From assembly GCA_963834715.1 (NCBI GenBank), contig CAWIDE010000006.1, forward strand, positions 372,001 to 436,000: DNA of 64,000 nt, written 5' to 3'. The notes under the pieces are model-generated. The model was not told where the DNA came from, did no database searches, and saw only the letters and a list, made by a program, of their open reading frames with translations. Each line of letters starts with the position of its first letter. Positions within the stretch are counted from its first letter, which is position 1. Made by a program: the position numbers and the translations under genes. This document shows positions 18,319-28,803 of this stretch, piece by piece. This stretch comes from CAVSUZ01 sp963834715 (GTDB taxonomy: Bacteria > Pseudomonadota > Alphaproteobacteria > Acetobacterales > Acetobacteraceae).

Positions 18319-20668
18319 CTATTCTTTGTTTCCTCCCGTTAGACTGGGCAGCGGCCGGACCAGCACCGGGATCGACTTGGCAGCCGGTATCTTGCTCTTT
18401 GGATCGTGGTGCGAGAGCGGAAGTAACGGATTCGTCTCCGGATAATAGGCCGCGATCGACCCGCGCGGGATATTGTAAGGCCGCACCTTGAAGCCCCCCA
18501 CCCGGCGCCGTTGTCCATCATGAGCTATCGACTTAATTTCAACCAGCGTATCGGGCGCTATCAACCGCTCTGCCATGTCATCAGGATTCATGAACACCAC
18601 CATTCGGCCCTCGAACACGCCGCGATACCGGTCATTCAGGCTATAAATCGTGGTGTTATACTGCTCATGGCTCCTGATCGTGGCGAGGCGAAGCATGGCA
18701 TCGTCCTTGATCGGCGGATCCTCGCTCACCCCTTCGAAAACCAGGAAATTGGCGCGTCCTGTCGGTGTCTTCCAAACGCGGTCCCGCGGCGAGACAGTAA
18801 GATGGAAGCCGCCTGGCTGCTGGATCCGCTCGTTAAAATTGCGGAACAGCGACGGGAACACCGCTTCGATCTTGTCCCGAATGAGACTATAGTCATCCTC
18901 GAAGGCCGTCCAATCGATCCCACTGTCCGGCAACGTTGCCCGCGCCATTCCGCAGACGATTGCGACCTCTGACTTCAACTCACCACTTGGTGGCGCAACG
19001 AGCCCGGTCGAGGCATGCACCATCGACATGCTGTCTTCCACCGTAACCGATTGCCGTCCCGTGCGCTGTATGTCGATGTCGCTCCGCGCAAGACACGGCA
19101 GGATTAGCGCCTGCTCTCCATGCACGATATGGCTGCGATTAAGTTTCGTGTTGATCCCGACATTAAGCCGCAGCTTGCGCATCGCGGCCTCGATCAGCGG
19201 CCGGTCCGGAACAGCGGCAACGAAATTACCGCCCACGCCGATGAACACCTTGGCGCGCCCGTCAATGATTGCCTGCACGGCATCAGTGACGGTATGGCCG
19301 TGTGCGCGTGGTGGGTCGAAGCCGAAGACGTTTTTGATCTGATCGAGCAGCTCCGCACTGGGCTTCTCGTCGATCCCGACAGTGCGGTCACCCTGAACAT
19401 TGGAGTGACCGCGGACCGGGCATATTCCGGCTCCGGGCTTCCCGAAATTGCCGCGCAAGAAGAGCAGGTTGGCGATCTGCTGGACGTTCGCCGAGCCGGT
19501 GCGATGCTGCGTAATGCCCATGCCGTAGCCGATGATCACCCCCTTGGCCTGCATGTAGATCGCCGCGATCCGCTCGATCTGCTCGCGCATCAGCCCGGAG
19601 CCACGAAGTATGTCGTCCCAGTTGGTGCGGCGAACATCTTCGGCGAATTCCTCGAAGCCATGCGTGTGCTGCGCGATGAAATCGAGGTCGAGTACCGGTT
19701 GGCCACCACCCTGCATTGCTTTCTCGTGCGCCTCCAGCACGAGCTTCATGACGCCTTTTAGCGCCGCGATATCGCCCCCCACTCTCACCTGGCAGTACTC
19801 GCTGGCGATGTGGGTGGACCTGAAGGTCACCATCTCGACCGGATCTTGCGGTGCGGCAAAGCGTTCCAAGGCCCGTTCCCGCAGCGGGTTGAGCACGACA
19901 ATCGGCACACCGCGGCGTGACGCGTTGCGCAGCTCCGTCATCATTCGCGGACTGTTGGTTCCGGGATTCTGGCCGATTACGAAAATCGCGTCGGCATGCT
20001 CGAAATCCTCCAGCAGGACTGTGCCTTTGCCGATGCCGATGCTTTCCGGAAGACCCACGCTGGTGGGTTCGTGGCACATATTCGAACAATCCGGAAAGTT
20101 GTTGGTCCCGAACCGCCGGACGAAAAGCTGGTACATGAAAGCGGCCTCGTTCGAGGTGCGCCCCGAGGTATAAAACTCCGCCTCATTCGGGTCCTCAAGT
20201 GCGCGCAGCTCCCGTCCGATCAGCGCAAAAGCCTCGTCCCAACCGATCGGCACGTAATGATCGCTCAGCGTATCGTAGTGCATCGGCTCGGTTAGCCGTC
20301 CCTGCTCCTCCAGCCAGTAGTCGCTGCGCTCGTTCAATTCGCTAACGGTGTGCGTCGCAAAGAACTCGCGCGTGACGCGACGCTTCGTTAGTTCAAAGGA
20401 AACGGCCTTGGCTCCATTCTCGCAGAATTCGAATGAGCTGGTGTGCAGCGGGTCAGGCCAGGCACAGCCAGGACAGTCGAAGCCGTCCCATGGCCATCAA
20501 CACCCCCGAACCCTTTAGCACGATGCTTTGTTCTCGCAGCGCACGCGCCGTGGCTTGCAGCGCGCCCCACCCGCCCGCGGGCGATTCGTATGGTTCGAAG
20601 ACCGGTCCGTTCGTCGGCTCCGTCACGACGGTTTCGGCTGGCGATGACGTCTCGTGCTTTTCTGACAT
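18319..20668 (-). pseudogene. Formate dehydrogenase-like molybdoenzyme (FdhF/YdeP type) with one frameshift
   Basis: The N-terminal frame starts at 20668 (MSEKHETSSPAETVVTEP) and reads to about 20490. One base must be adjusted there to enter the long frame, which continues DGFDCPGCAWPDPLHTSSFE and then 670 residues to 18319. Molybdopterin-binding signatures include SNMCHEPTSVGLPES, IGQNPGTNSPRMM, GYGMGITQHRTG and KTPTGRANFLV. The family (TIGR01701) is related to formate dehydrogenase alpha subunits and includes YdeP, linked to acid resistance. The CxxC in the first domain would hold an iron-sulfur cluster. Apart from the frameshift the gene looks complete, so a sequencing error is possible. 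Confidence 0.8.
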
Positions 20669-20684
20669 TACCTGCTCCTAACTC

Positions 20685-20967
20685 TCAGACAGGCACAACC
20701 AGTGGTTTGTTGTGCGGGAACTGGGCTATTACCGCCGGATCGATGTTGAAGTGCTGGGCCACAAGTTCAGGCGGCGTGTGGATCAACCAGTCGGACAGTG
20801 GGACGTTAGCGAAATAGGAGCTCCGGAACACCTCCAGGTACACAAGATCGGTGTTCCCGGTGTTGCGGATATAGTGGCCGTAGTCTTTTTTGACGTAACC
20901 GATATCCCCGGTATGGAAGTTCTGCGTCACAGCCTTTGGACCAGTGTTAAACACCGTCAGCTCGCCA
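20685..20967 (-). pseudogene. Bicupin oxalate decarboxylase, C-terminal fragment
   Basis: The fragment reads LTVFNTGPKAVTQNFHTGDI, GYVKKDYGHYIRNTGNTDLV and VPLSDWLIHTPPELVAQHFN, the last cupin of oxalate decarboxylase-type bicupins. The retained GHY and the metal-box sequence are from the second cupin only. It is fused at about 20967 to a dehydrogenase fragment by a deletion. Oxalate decarboxylation consumes protons, which would suit an acid habitat, but this copy is dead. Confidence 0.75.
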
Positions 20968-21595
20968 CCTCGCCCATGCACTCCAGCGTCGTTGCGGTCA
21001 GTACATTGGCGGCGAGCTTAAACAGGTTGGCTAAAGCGGGGTCGTCGCCGATTACGAACAGCCGCTGGCCGAGGCGCTCCAGCAATGGACGAACCTTCGT
21101 GAGTGCAGGCGGGGCTCCGGCAGCGAGCAAAAAAAGCTTGCGTGTTCTCGCAAAGTCCGGATTGCCCAGAACAGGGCAGGCGACATACTCCTGACCGCGA
21201 CTTGCATGCTCCTCCGCGAGCAGGCCGGACAAACCGGGACTAACCGGTACTCGTTGAAACATGAACGGCATTGACCGTGAGAACACTCGCCAAACCGTCT
21301 GGTGCGAGCGCAACCGCGGCAAGCGCGTCGTCGTCCGGCAGCGAGGTCAGGATCACATCGCAGTCGGCAAAGTCGCTGAGCTCCGCCGCACCGCGAGCGC
21401 GCCGGTCACCTGCAAATCCGCTGTCCTTCGGGGATCCCGATCATGGACCAGCACCTGGTATCCGTCCTCCACCAGGTTGGTCGCGAAAGCGTGGCCCATA
21501 TGGCCCAGACCGACGACACCGACACTCTTAATGGCAAACTCGGCCAATTTAGCGGATGTTGCAGGTTCAGCGACGGCACCGCTCCAATTTGGCAT
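20966..21595 (-). pseudogene. NAD(P)-dependent 6-phosphogluconate/hydroxyisobutyrate dehydrogenase-like, frameshifted
   Basis: From ATG 21595 the Rossmann motif VGVVGLGHMGHAFATNLVED appears. The frame is lost near 21390, resumes as CDVILTSLPDDDALAAVALA, and is lost again near 21245 before GLLAEEHASRGQEYVACPVL and ALANLFKLAANVLTATTLEC. The C-terminal domain is missing where the oxalate decarboxylase fragment joins. It sits downstream of cydB on the same strand. Confidence 0.7.
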
Positions 21596-21637
21596 GAAAC
21601 TAACTCCCTTGCTTTAGAACGAAGCCCGATACCCCTC

Positions 21638-22624
21638 CTAATAGTGCCCTGCGATCGGCCCGACCTTCCCGCTGAAGACGGTCAGGCTGGTTGCGGTGTA
21701 AAGCAGCATCAGCGGGAAGACGATGATGCCCGCAAACCAGAACATGAAGGCCAGACTGGAATGCGGTGACGCGGCTTCCTTGATCGTGATCGAGAATGGG
21801 ATCATGTAGGGCCAGAACGAGAATGCCAGCGTCGCGAACGCCGCCGCGAAAATCAGCGCGACCATAGTGAACCGCACACTATCATGGCGGTGACGGACGC
21901 TCCTGGCCGCCACAAGCGCGGCAATGATGCCGATCACCGGGAATACGAACAGATACGGTCGGTCTAGCCATCGTCCCATGACCTGAATGTTTTCAAACAG
22001 GGCGTAGCCGAACACGACGATCAGGAAAACGATCAGCCCTATCGCCAGGTAAGGGATCTGCCGATACGCCGCGTCGCGGACTTCGCCTTCGCATTTGTTG
22101 ACGAGCCAGCAGGCGCCGAGCAGGGAATAGCCCAGGCATAGGCCGATGCCACAGAGGACGGCGAAGGGGCTGAACCAGCCGAACATGCCGCCAGTATATT
22201 GGCCGTTCGTGATTGGCAGTCTCTCGACCAGGGCTCCCACCATCAGGCCCTGTATGAACGCGGCGACGAGCGATCCGCCGGCAAACGCGGCATCCCACAC
22301 CCACCTCATCCGCTCCGCCTTATGGCGATATTCGAAGGCGACGCCGCGCAGGATCAGTCCCGCCAGCATCAGCAGCAGCGGCAGATAAAACGCAGAGAAC
22401 AGCGTCGCATAAACGACCGGAAACGCGCCCCACAGCACCACGCCGGCGACCACCAGCCAGGTCTCGTTGCCGTCCCAGATCGGGGAGATCGTGCTTATCA
22501 TGGCGGCCCGCCTGGTTTCACTTCGTGTCAGCCCGAACAGAACGCCGACGCCAAGATCGAATCCGTCCAGTAGCACGTAAAGCAGCGTACTGATGATCAG
22601 GACGGCTATCCAGAACATGAGCAT
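21638..22624 (-). CDS. cydB: Cytochrome bd-type quinol oxidase subunit II (CydB/CioB)
   Basis: The protein has 328 residues with about eight membrane spans. The N-terminal signature ISPIWDGNETWLVVAGVVLW and the loop FAVLCGIGLCLGYSLLGACW are typical of CydB from the cyanide-insensitive oxidase group. It pairs with CydA in the inner membrane to oxidise quinol and reduce oxygen to water. ATG 22624 is two bases after the cydA stop, so the two are translationally linked. No cydX-like small gene follows. Confidence 0.93.
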   Translation of the reverse strand: MLMFWIAVLIISTLLYVLLDGFDLGVGVLFGLTRSETRRAAMISTISPIWDGNETWLVVAGVVLWGAFPVVYATLFSAFYLPLLLMLAGLILRGVAFEYRHKAERMRWVWDAAFAGGSLVAAFIQGLMVGALVERLPITNGQYTGGMFGWFSPFAVLCGIGLCLGYSLLGACWLVNKCEGEVRDAAYRQIPYLAIGLIVFLIVVFGYALFENIQVMGRWLDRPYLFVFPVIGIIAALVAARSVRHRHDSVRFTMVALIFAAAFATLAFSFWPYMIPFSITIKEAASPHSSLAFMFWFAGIIVFPLMLLYTATSLTVFSGKVGPIAGHY

Positions 22625-22626
22625 TG

Positions 22627-24039
22627 CTATTCTCCCGCGGGGAGCTGACGAGGACCGGTTAGGTCGCTATGGACAACCGACATCGGACGGTTCGGAACAG
22701 CGCCGGCGGGCGGTAGCACCAGGTGCCCCTCGGGGCCGGCACGCAGAAGTTTGTAAATGTAGAAGATCCCGAAGATGAAGATGAAGGCATAGACGGCGCA
22801 AAAGACGATCAGCGAAACCAGAGCGGCCGGCGCCGTCAAAAACGGCGTCATCGAGTTGGCCGTCCTGAGAACTCCGTAAACGGTCCAGGGCTGGCGCCCG
22901 ACCTCGGCAGTGTACCAGCCGGTCAATATTGCAATGTAGGGCAGCGGGAAGCTGAGAAACGTGGCCCACAACAGCGGGCGGTTCTCTTCAAGGCGGCCTT
23001 TGTAGTTCAAATAAGAACCAATCCAGGCGACCAGCAACATGAGCAGCCAACAGCCGACCATAATGCGGAAGGTGAAGAACGGGATCGCCACCGGCGGCCA
23101 ATTCTGCGGCGGGATGCTGTCGAGCCCAACCTCTGCGGCGGAGAGGCTGTCTGAGTCGATCAAGCTCCCCAGCGGCGCAGGCAGCGTGATTGCGAACAGG
23201 TTTTGCCGTTTCCCCTGATCCGGCCAGGCGAGCAGCACCTCGGAAGCCGGCTTCTGGTCGTGCCACCTTGCCTCGATCGCGGCCATTTTGGACGGCTGGT
23301 GGTGATCGACATATTCACCGTTGAGATGCCCGAAGACCAGCTGGAGAGGCAGCAGCACGGCCGCGAAATAGAGGCCCATCTGCACCATGATGCGCGCCTC
23401 GACGGTAAACAACCGGCGCAGCAGGTACCATGCCCCGGTCGCGGCGACACAAAGGGCGCCGGCGAGGTATGACGCCAGCAGCATGTGCGGGAAGCGCACC
23501 CACAGTACGGGGCTCAAGATGATCTTGGCCCAGTCGTCCGGAACAAAGCGCCCATTCTGGACGACGTAGCCGACCGGCACCTGCATCCAACTATTGTTGA
23601 CCAGGATCCAGAACGCGGACAGCGTGGTGCCAAGCGCTACCATCGCCGTCGAAAACAGAAAGAACCCTGGCGAAACGCGCGAGCGGCCAAACAGCAGCAC
23701 GCCGAAAAAGCTTGCCTCCAGGGCGAAGGCGGTGAAGGTCTCATATGCGAGCAGCGGCCCCTGAATCGGCCCCGACATCCGCGCCAGCACGCTCCAGTTG
23801 GAGCCGAACTGGAACGCCATGACGATGCCGGAAACCACGCCAAGCCCGAACGCGACGCCGAAAATCTTCAGCCAGAACTCGAAGACCAGCCGATAGGCCG
23901 GACGGCCGGTCCAGAGATGGAGCGCCTCCAGAACAGTCAGCCACGCCGCGAGACCGATCGTGAAGGATGGGAATATGATATGAAACGAGACCGTAAACGC
24001 GAACTGTAGTCGGGAGAGAAGAAGCGGTGTAAGGTCCAT
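22627..24039 (-). CDS. cydA: Cytochrome bd-type quinol oxidase subunit I (CydA/CioA)
   Basis: The protein has 470 residues, short for CydA, as expected for the CIO type with a short Q loop. It carries FTVSFHIIFPSFTIGLAAWL with the haem ligand His near residue 20, SNWSVLARMSGPIQGPLL, and the GRQPWTVYGVLRTANSMTP quinol-site motif near residue 390. It is the catalytic haem subunit. It lies 13 bases after the poxB stop, which suggests a poxB-cydA-cydB transcript linking pyruvate oxidation to oxygen reduction. A truncated paralogue is at 9102-9590. Confidence 0.95.
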   Translation of the reverse strand: MDLTPLLLSRLQFAFTVSFHIIFPSFTIGLAAWLTVLEALHLWTGRPAYRLVFEFWLKIFGVAFGLGVVSGIVMAFQFGSNWSVLARMSGPIQGPLLAYETFTAFALEASFFGVLLFGRSRVSPGFFLFSTAMVALGTTLSAFWILVNNSWMQVPVGYVVQNGRFVPDDWAKIILSPVLWVRFPHMLLASYLAGALCVAATGAWYLLRRLFTVEARIMVQMGLYFAAVLLPLQLVFGHLNGEYVDHHQPSKMAAIEARWHDQKPASEVLLAWPDQGKRQNLFAITLPAPLGSLIDSDSLSAAEVGLDSIPPQNWPPVAIPFFTFRIMVGCWLLMLLVAWIGSYLNYKGRLEENRPLLWATFLSFPLPYIAILTGWYTAEVGRQPWTVYGVLRTANSMTPFLTAPAALVSLIVFCAVYAFIFIFGIFYIYKLLRAGPEGHLVLPPAGAVPNRPMSVVHSDLTGPRQLPAGE

Positions 24040-24052
24040 TGTGCGGCGCTCC

Positions 24053-25719
24053 TCAGCGCCAAAGATTTGTCTTTGCGAGATCGATTATTTCGTCGCCACG
24101 GCCGTTGATGAGCGCTTTTACCATGTAGATGGTAAAGCCCTTCGCCATCTCGACGGTGATCGAGGGTGGTATCGCGAGTTCCGTCCGGTTGACGACCGCA
24201 TCCACCAGAACCGGCCCGTTATGGGCCAGTGCGGTGGCAATAGCCTCCGCGACCTCGCCGGGGTCTTCAATCCTGATCCCGCGTACGCCCATGGCTTCGG
24301 CCATCGCCGCGAAGTTCGGGTTCTGGAGTTCGGTGCCGAAATCGAGGAAGCCGGTGGATTTCTGCTCCAGTTCGATGAAACCGAGGGCGCCGTTGTTGAA
24401 CACGACCACCTTCACGGGAAGCCGGTGCTGCGTGAGGGTGATGAAGTCGCCCATCAGCATGGTGAACCCGCCGTCGCCGGAGAGAGAGATCACCTGCCGG
24501 CCGGGAAAGGCGGCCTGGGCACCGATTGCCTGTGCCATCGCGTTCGCCATCGAGCCGTGCCAGAACGAACCGAGGAACCGCCGCTTGCCGTTCATGGCGA
24601 GGTAGCGTGCAGCCCACACTGTCGGAAGTCCGACATCGCAGGTGAACACGGCGTCGTCTGACGCGTGATCGCTGATTGCCTTGGCGATCTGCTGCGGATG
24701 GATCAGCCGTTTGCCAGCGGTCCCGACGGCAAGATCATCGAGCGCCCTGCGCGCTTTGGCATAATGCTCCTGCGCCTGCGCCAGATGCGAGGCGTTCTGC
24801 TTTTGCTGGAGCAGCGGCAGCAACGCCGCGATTGTGGCGCGGACATCGCCGACCACGCCGAGATCGACGGCGGCGCGACGGCCGATATTCTCCGGCCGGA
24901 TATCGACCTGCGCTATCCGGATGCCGCTACCTTCGGGATAGAACTGGCGATAGGGAAAATCGGTCCCGAGCATCAGCAGGATGTCGCAATCGCGCATCGC
25001 GTAGTAGCCGGAGGAAAAGCCGATCAGCCCGGTCATGCCCACGTCGTAGGGGTTTTCCCATTCCACGTGTTCCTTGCCGCGCAACGCGTGCACCATTGGG
25101 GCTTTGAGGCGCTCGCCCAGGGCCAAAAGCTCGTCATGGGCGCCCTGGCATCCCGAGCCGCACAGGATGGTCACTCGACCGTGCCCGTTGAGCAGCGCCG
25201 CCAGCCGGTCGAGATCCCCTGACGATGGGCTTATAATGGGCGTCGGCGGCCGCAGCCCGTCGAGCTTGGCCAGCGGTGCATCCGCCGCTTCCGACAGCGC
25301 CACGTCGCCGGGCAGCACGAGAACCGATGCGCCGCGTTTGCCGACCGCTTCGCGGATCGCGACCTCCAGGGCGCGGGGCATCTGCTTGGGTCCCGACACA
25401 AGCTCGCAATAATGGCTGCATTCCCGGAACAGCGTTTCTGGGTGCGTCTCCTGGAAATAGTTGCTGCCGATCTCCCCTGAGGGGATGTGCGCGGCGATGC
25501 CGAGCACAGGAACGCGCGAACGGTGGCAATCGAACAGACCGTTGATCAGGTGCAGGTTGCCCGGTCCACAGCTTCCCGCGCAGACCGCGAGTTCACCCGT
25601 CAGATGCGCCTCGGCGCCGGCCGCGAAGGCGGCGACCTCCTCGTGCCGGACATGGATCCAGTCGATCTTTCCCTGGCGGCGGACGGCGTCGGTGAGGCCG
25701 TTGAGGCTGCGCCGCGGAT
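24053..25719 (-). pseudogene. poxB: Pyruvate dehydrogenase (quinone) PoxB-like, 5' truncated
   Basis: An uninterrupted frame of about 555 codons begins within SLNGLTDAVRRQGKIDWIHV and has no native start; family members have roughly 25 more residues before this. The catalytic glutamate is kept in VRHEEVAAFAAG, and the thiamine diphosphate motif is LSGDGGFTMLM ... VVVFNN. PoxB is a peripheral membrane flavoenzyme that converts pyruvate to acetate and CO2 and passes electrons to ubiquinone. The 5' end is joined at about 25718 to a 5'-truncated fumC in the opposite direction. Translation from an internal ATG at 25507 would remove the glutamate and yield no active enzyme. Confidence 0.85.
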
Positions 25720-26889
25720 GAGACGATCGGTGGCAAGCTCGACGAGCATTTCCCGCTTTATGTCTGGCAGACGGGGTCCGGTACTCAGTCCAACATGAAT
25801 GTCAACGAGGTAATTTCAAATCGCGCCATCCAACTGCTCGGCGGCGAACTCGGCGCCCAGCACCCGATCGGGCCGAACGACGACGTTAACATGGGCCAGT
25901 CGTCAAACGACAGCTTTCCCACCGCGATGCACATTGCCGCGGTCTCGATCCTCGACGACCGGCTCATCCCCGAGCTCAACAAGCTAGCCGGCGTGATCGA
26001 TCAAAAAGCGACGGGCTGGATGGACGTGGTCAAGATTGGCCGCACCCACCTTGAAGATGCCGTGCCTCTCAGCGTCGGGCAGGAATGGTCAGCCTGGGCG
26101 GCGCAGCTCCGCGCCTGCATCGCCGAGATCCAGCATTCTCGCGAGGGCCTCTATGAACTCGCGCTCGGCGGCACCGCGGTCGGCACCGGCCTGAACGCAC
26201 CCAAGGGTTTTTCCAAGGACGTCGCGGCTAAGATTGCGGAGCTCACGGGCAAACCTTTCGTGACCGCGCCCAACAAGTTCATGGCGCAGGGCTCGCTCGA
26301 TGCCATGGTGTGCGCCAGCGCCGCGTTGCGCGGAGCGGCGGTTGCGCTGATGAAGATCGCCAACGACATGCGTTGGCTCGCCTCCGGTCCGCGCTGCGGC
26401 CTCGGCGAGCTTAAACTACCGGAGAACGAGCCCGGCTCTTCTATCATGCCCGGCAAGGTCAACCCGACCCAATGCGAAGCCCTGGTAATGATCGCCATTC
26501 AGGTTATCGGAGAGGACACCGCTGTCGCCTTCGCGGGCAGCCAGGGCAATTTCGAGCTAAACGCAATGCGCCCCATCATTATCAACAATTTTCTTCATTC
26601 GGCACGGATCCTTGCTGATGGCTGCGAGAAGTTCCGCACCTTCTCGGTCGAAGGCACGGAGCTGAACCGGGCGAAGATAGATGGATACGTCGGCAATTCG
26701 CTGATGCTTGTTACTGCGCTGTCGCCGGTTATCGGCTATCAGAACGCCGCCCAGATAGCCGAAAAGGCCGCCGCGGAGGGCACGACGCTAAAGGAAGCCG
26801 CGCTCAAATCAGGCAAAGTCAGCGCGGAGGAGTACGACCGAATCATAGTGCCACGGAACATGATCGGCCAAGGCATAGAAGGCGCGTGA
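25716..26889 (+). pseudogene. fumC: Class II fumarate hydratase, 5' truncated
   Basis: The frame enters at ADETIGGKLDEHFPLYVWQT and runs to the normal C-terminus, so about 65 N-terminal residues are missing compared with the usual 460. The class II signature GSSIMPGKVNPTQCE is intact, as are GSGTQSNMNVNEVI and WMDVVKIGRTHLEDAVPL. FumC hydrates fumarate to malate. The start at ATG 25795 gives 364 residues but lacks the first domain. It heads a fumC-cupin-mqo run whose promoter appears to have been deleted together with that of poxB. Confidence 0.85.
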
Positions 26890-26896
26890 GGTTTCC

Positions 26897-27286
26897 ATGA
26901 TCCGCTGCGTCAGAATCTGGACCGCCGAGGACGGCAATTCCCGCTTCGAGGAGGGCATCATCGACATGCCGAAGGGCGAACGCGGCGACGTCCTCAGCAA
27001 CACCTTCCCTGTCGTCAGTATCTCGTTCCGCGAAACCAACGCGGGTGGCGCGTTCGAATGGCACGATGCACCAACACGCCAGTTTGTCATCACCCTCAGC
27101 GGCACGCTCGACTTCCAGACGCGCTCTGGCGAGCATTTTATCCTGCGGCCGGGCGACATCCTGCTCGCCGAAGATACCACCGGCACTGGCCATAGCTGGA
27201 AGCTGATCGACAATAATCCCTGGCGGCGCGCTTACGTCATTCTGGGTCCCGGCGCCCAGGTGCCGTTCCTGGCCAAGCCGGCCTGA
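26897..27286 (+). CDS. Cupin-domain protein
   Basis: The protein has 129 residues and one cupin barrel: EWHDAPTRQFVITLSGTLDF and LRPGDILLAEDTTGTGHSWK carry the two conserved motifs with candidate metal ligands His, Glu-less Gln, and the later His of TGTGH. Similar small proteins are annotated only as cupins. It starts seven bases after fumC and ends 20 bases before mqo, so it is part of that operon and may have a role in organic acid handling, but the substrate is unknown. Confidence 0.75.
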   Translation: MIRCVRIWTAEDGNSRFEEGIIDMPKGERGDVLSNTFPVVSISFRETNAGGAFEWHDAPTRQFVITLSGTLDFQTRSGEHFILRPGDILLAEDTTGTGHSWKLIDNNPWRRAYVILGPGAQVPFLAKPA

Positions 27287-27306
27287 CAGGAAGGAGCCCC
27301 GCTGCC

Positions 27307-28803
27307 ATGCCAGCAACCCCCGCCGGTACGCCCGACATCGCCCTGATCGGCGCAGGCATCATGAGCGCCACGCTCGGCACCTTGCTCAAGGAGCTCGACC
27401 CATCGCTCACCATCACGATATTCGAAACGCTTGAGGACCCCGGGCTCGAAAGTTCGGATTCCTGGAACAACGCAGGCACGGGTCACGCCGCCAATTGCGA
27501 GCTGAATTACACGCCCCAGCGCCCGGACGGCAGCGTCGATATCTCCGAGGCCCTGAAGGTCAACACTGAATTCGACCTCTCACGCCAGCTATGGTCGCAT
27601 CTGATCCGCGAGCGAGCGATCCCCGATCCGCGCGCCTTCATCCATCCGTGTCCTCACATGAGCTTCGTATGGGGCACGGAGAACGTCGCCTTTCTACGCA
27701 AACGCTTTGCCAAGATGTCGGCTCACCACTGCTATCACGGGATGGAATATAGCGAGGAGCGCGCGAAGCTCGCCGAATGGGCGCCGCTGATCATGGAAGG
27801 ACGCGACAATAGCGAACCCGTTGCTGCGACACGCATCATTACCGGCACCGATGTGGATTACGGTTCGCTCACCCGTTTGCTGATCAAACATCTGTCCGCC
27901 CAGCACGGTGTGCAGGTGCTCTACAAACACCGGGTGCTGGATCTTCGTCGCGAGACCAGCGGACCCTGGCAGCTTGAAGTCGAGGACAACGCCGAGCGTA
28001 GGAAATACACTGCACCCGCGAAGTTCGTGTTTATCGGCGCCGGCGGTGATGCGATCGAGCTGCTGCAGAGATCACGCATCCCCGAGGGCCATGGCTATGG
28101 CGGTTTCCCGGTCAGCGGCATCTTCCTGCGCTGCGACGACGAGGCAGTCAGCAATCGCCACCACGCCAAGGTTTACGGCAAGGCTGCCCAAGGCTCGCCC
28201 CCGATGTCCGTGCCGCATCTCGATACGCGCATCATCGGCGGAAAAAAGTCGCTGCTGTTTGGGCCCTATGCCGGATTCTCGACGAAGTTCCTGAAGCGCG
28301 GATCGCTGACGGACCTCTTCCGCTCCATCGAACCCGGTAACATCCTGCCGCTGCTGGCAGTGGCGCGCGACAACGTGCCGCTAACGGAGTATCTGGTGGG
28401 CCAGGTGCTACAAAGCTCCGCGCACCAGTTTGCCATGCTGCGGCAATCCTTCCCGGATGCCGTCCGCAATGAGTGGCGCGAGGCGGTGGCCGGGCAGCGG
28501 GTCCAGATTATCAAGCCCGATCCCGAGAAGGAGGGGGTGCTGGAATTCGGCACCGAGCTGGTCGCCTCTGCTGACAAATCGCTGGTGGCGTTGCTGGGTG
28601 CCTCGCCTGGGGCTTCCACGGCGGCCGCCATCGCGGTTAGCGTGCTGGAGAAGTGCTTTGCCGGCGAGCTGACCGACAGCGGCTGGCTGCCCAGGCTGAG
28701 GCAGATCATCCCCACCTATGGCATCGACCTTACCCGCGATGCTGACGCCTGTCGGAAGACCCGCGCCGAAAGCGCGGAAATCCTGCGCGTGGACAACATC
28801 TGA
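27307..28803 (+). CDS. mqo: Malate:quinone oxidoreductase
   Basis: The protein has 498 residues, the normal length. The FAD-binding start is IALIGAGIMSATLGTLLKEL, followed by the family signature SSDSWNNAGTGHAANCELNY. Further family blocks include GTDVDYGSLTRLLIKHL, KSLLFGPYAGFSTKFLK and LLGASPGASTAAAIAVSVLE. It oxidises malate to oxaloacetate at the inner membrane and reduces quinone, bypassing NAD-linked malate dehydrogenase. It sits downstream of fumC, so product flows fumarate to malate to oxaloacetate, and its electrons could reach the bd oxidase encoded opposite. A good ribosome site (AGGAAGGAGC) precedes the ATG. Confidence 0.95.
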   Translation: MPATPAGTPDIALIGAGIMSATLGTLLKELDPSLTITIFETLEDPGLESSDSWNNAGTGHAANCELNYTPQRPDGSVDISEALKVNTEFDLSRQLWSHLIRERAIPDPRAFIHPCPHMSFVWGTENVAFLRKRFAKMSAHHCYHGMEYSEERAKLAEWAPLIMEGRDNSEPVAATRIITGTDVDYGSLTRLLIKHLSAQHGVQVLYKHRVLDLRRETSGPWQLEVEDNAERRKYTAPAKFVFIGAGGDAIELLQRSRIPEGHGYGGFPVSGIFLRCDDEAVSNRHHAKVYGKAAQGSPPMSVPHLDTRIIGGKKSLLFGPYAGFSTKFLKRGSLTDLFRSIEPGNILPLLAVARDNVPLTEYLVGQVLQSSAHQFAMLRQSFPDAVRNEWREAVAGQRVQIIKPDPEKEGVLEFGTELVASADKSLVALLGASPGASTAAAIAVSVLEKCFAGELTDSGWLPRLRQIIPTYGIDLTRDADACRKTRAESAEILRVDNI

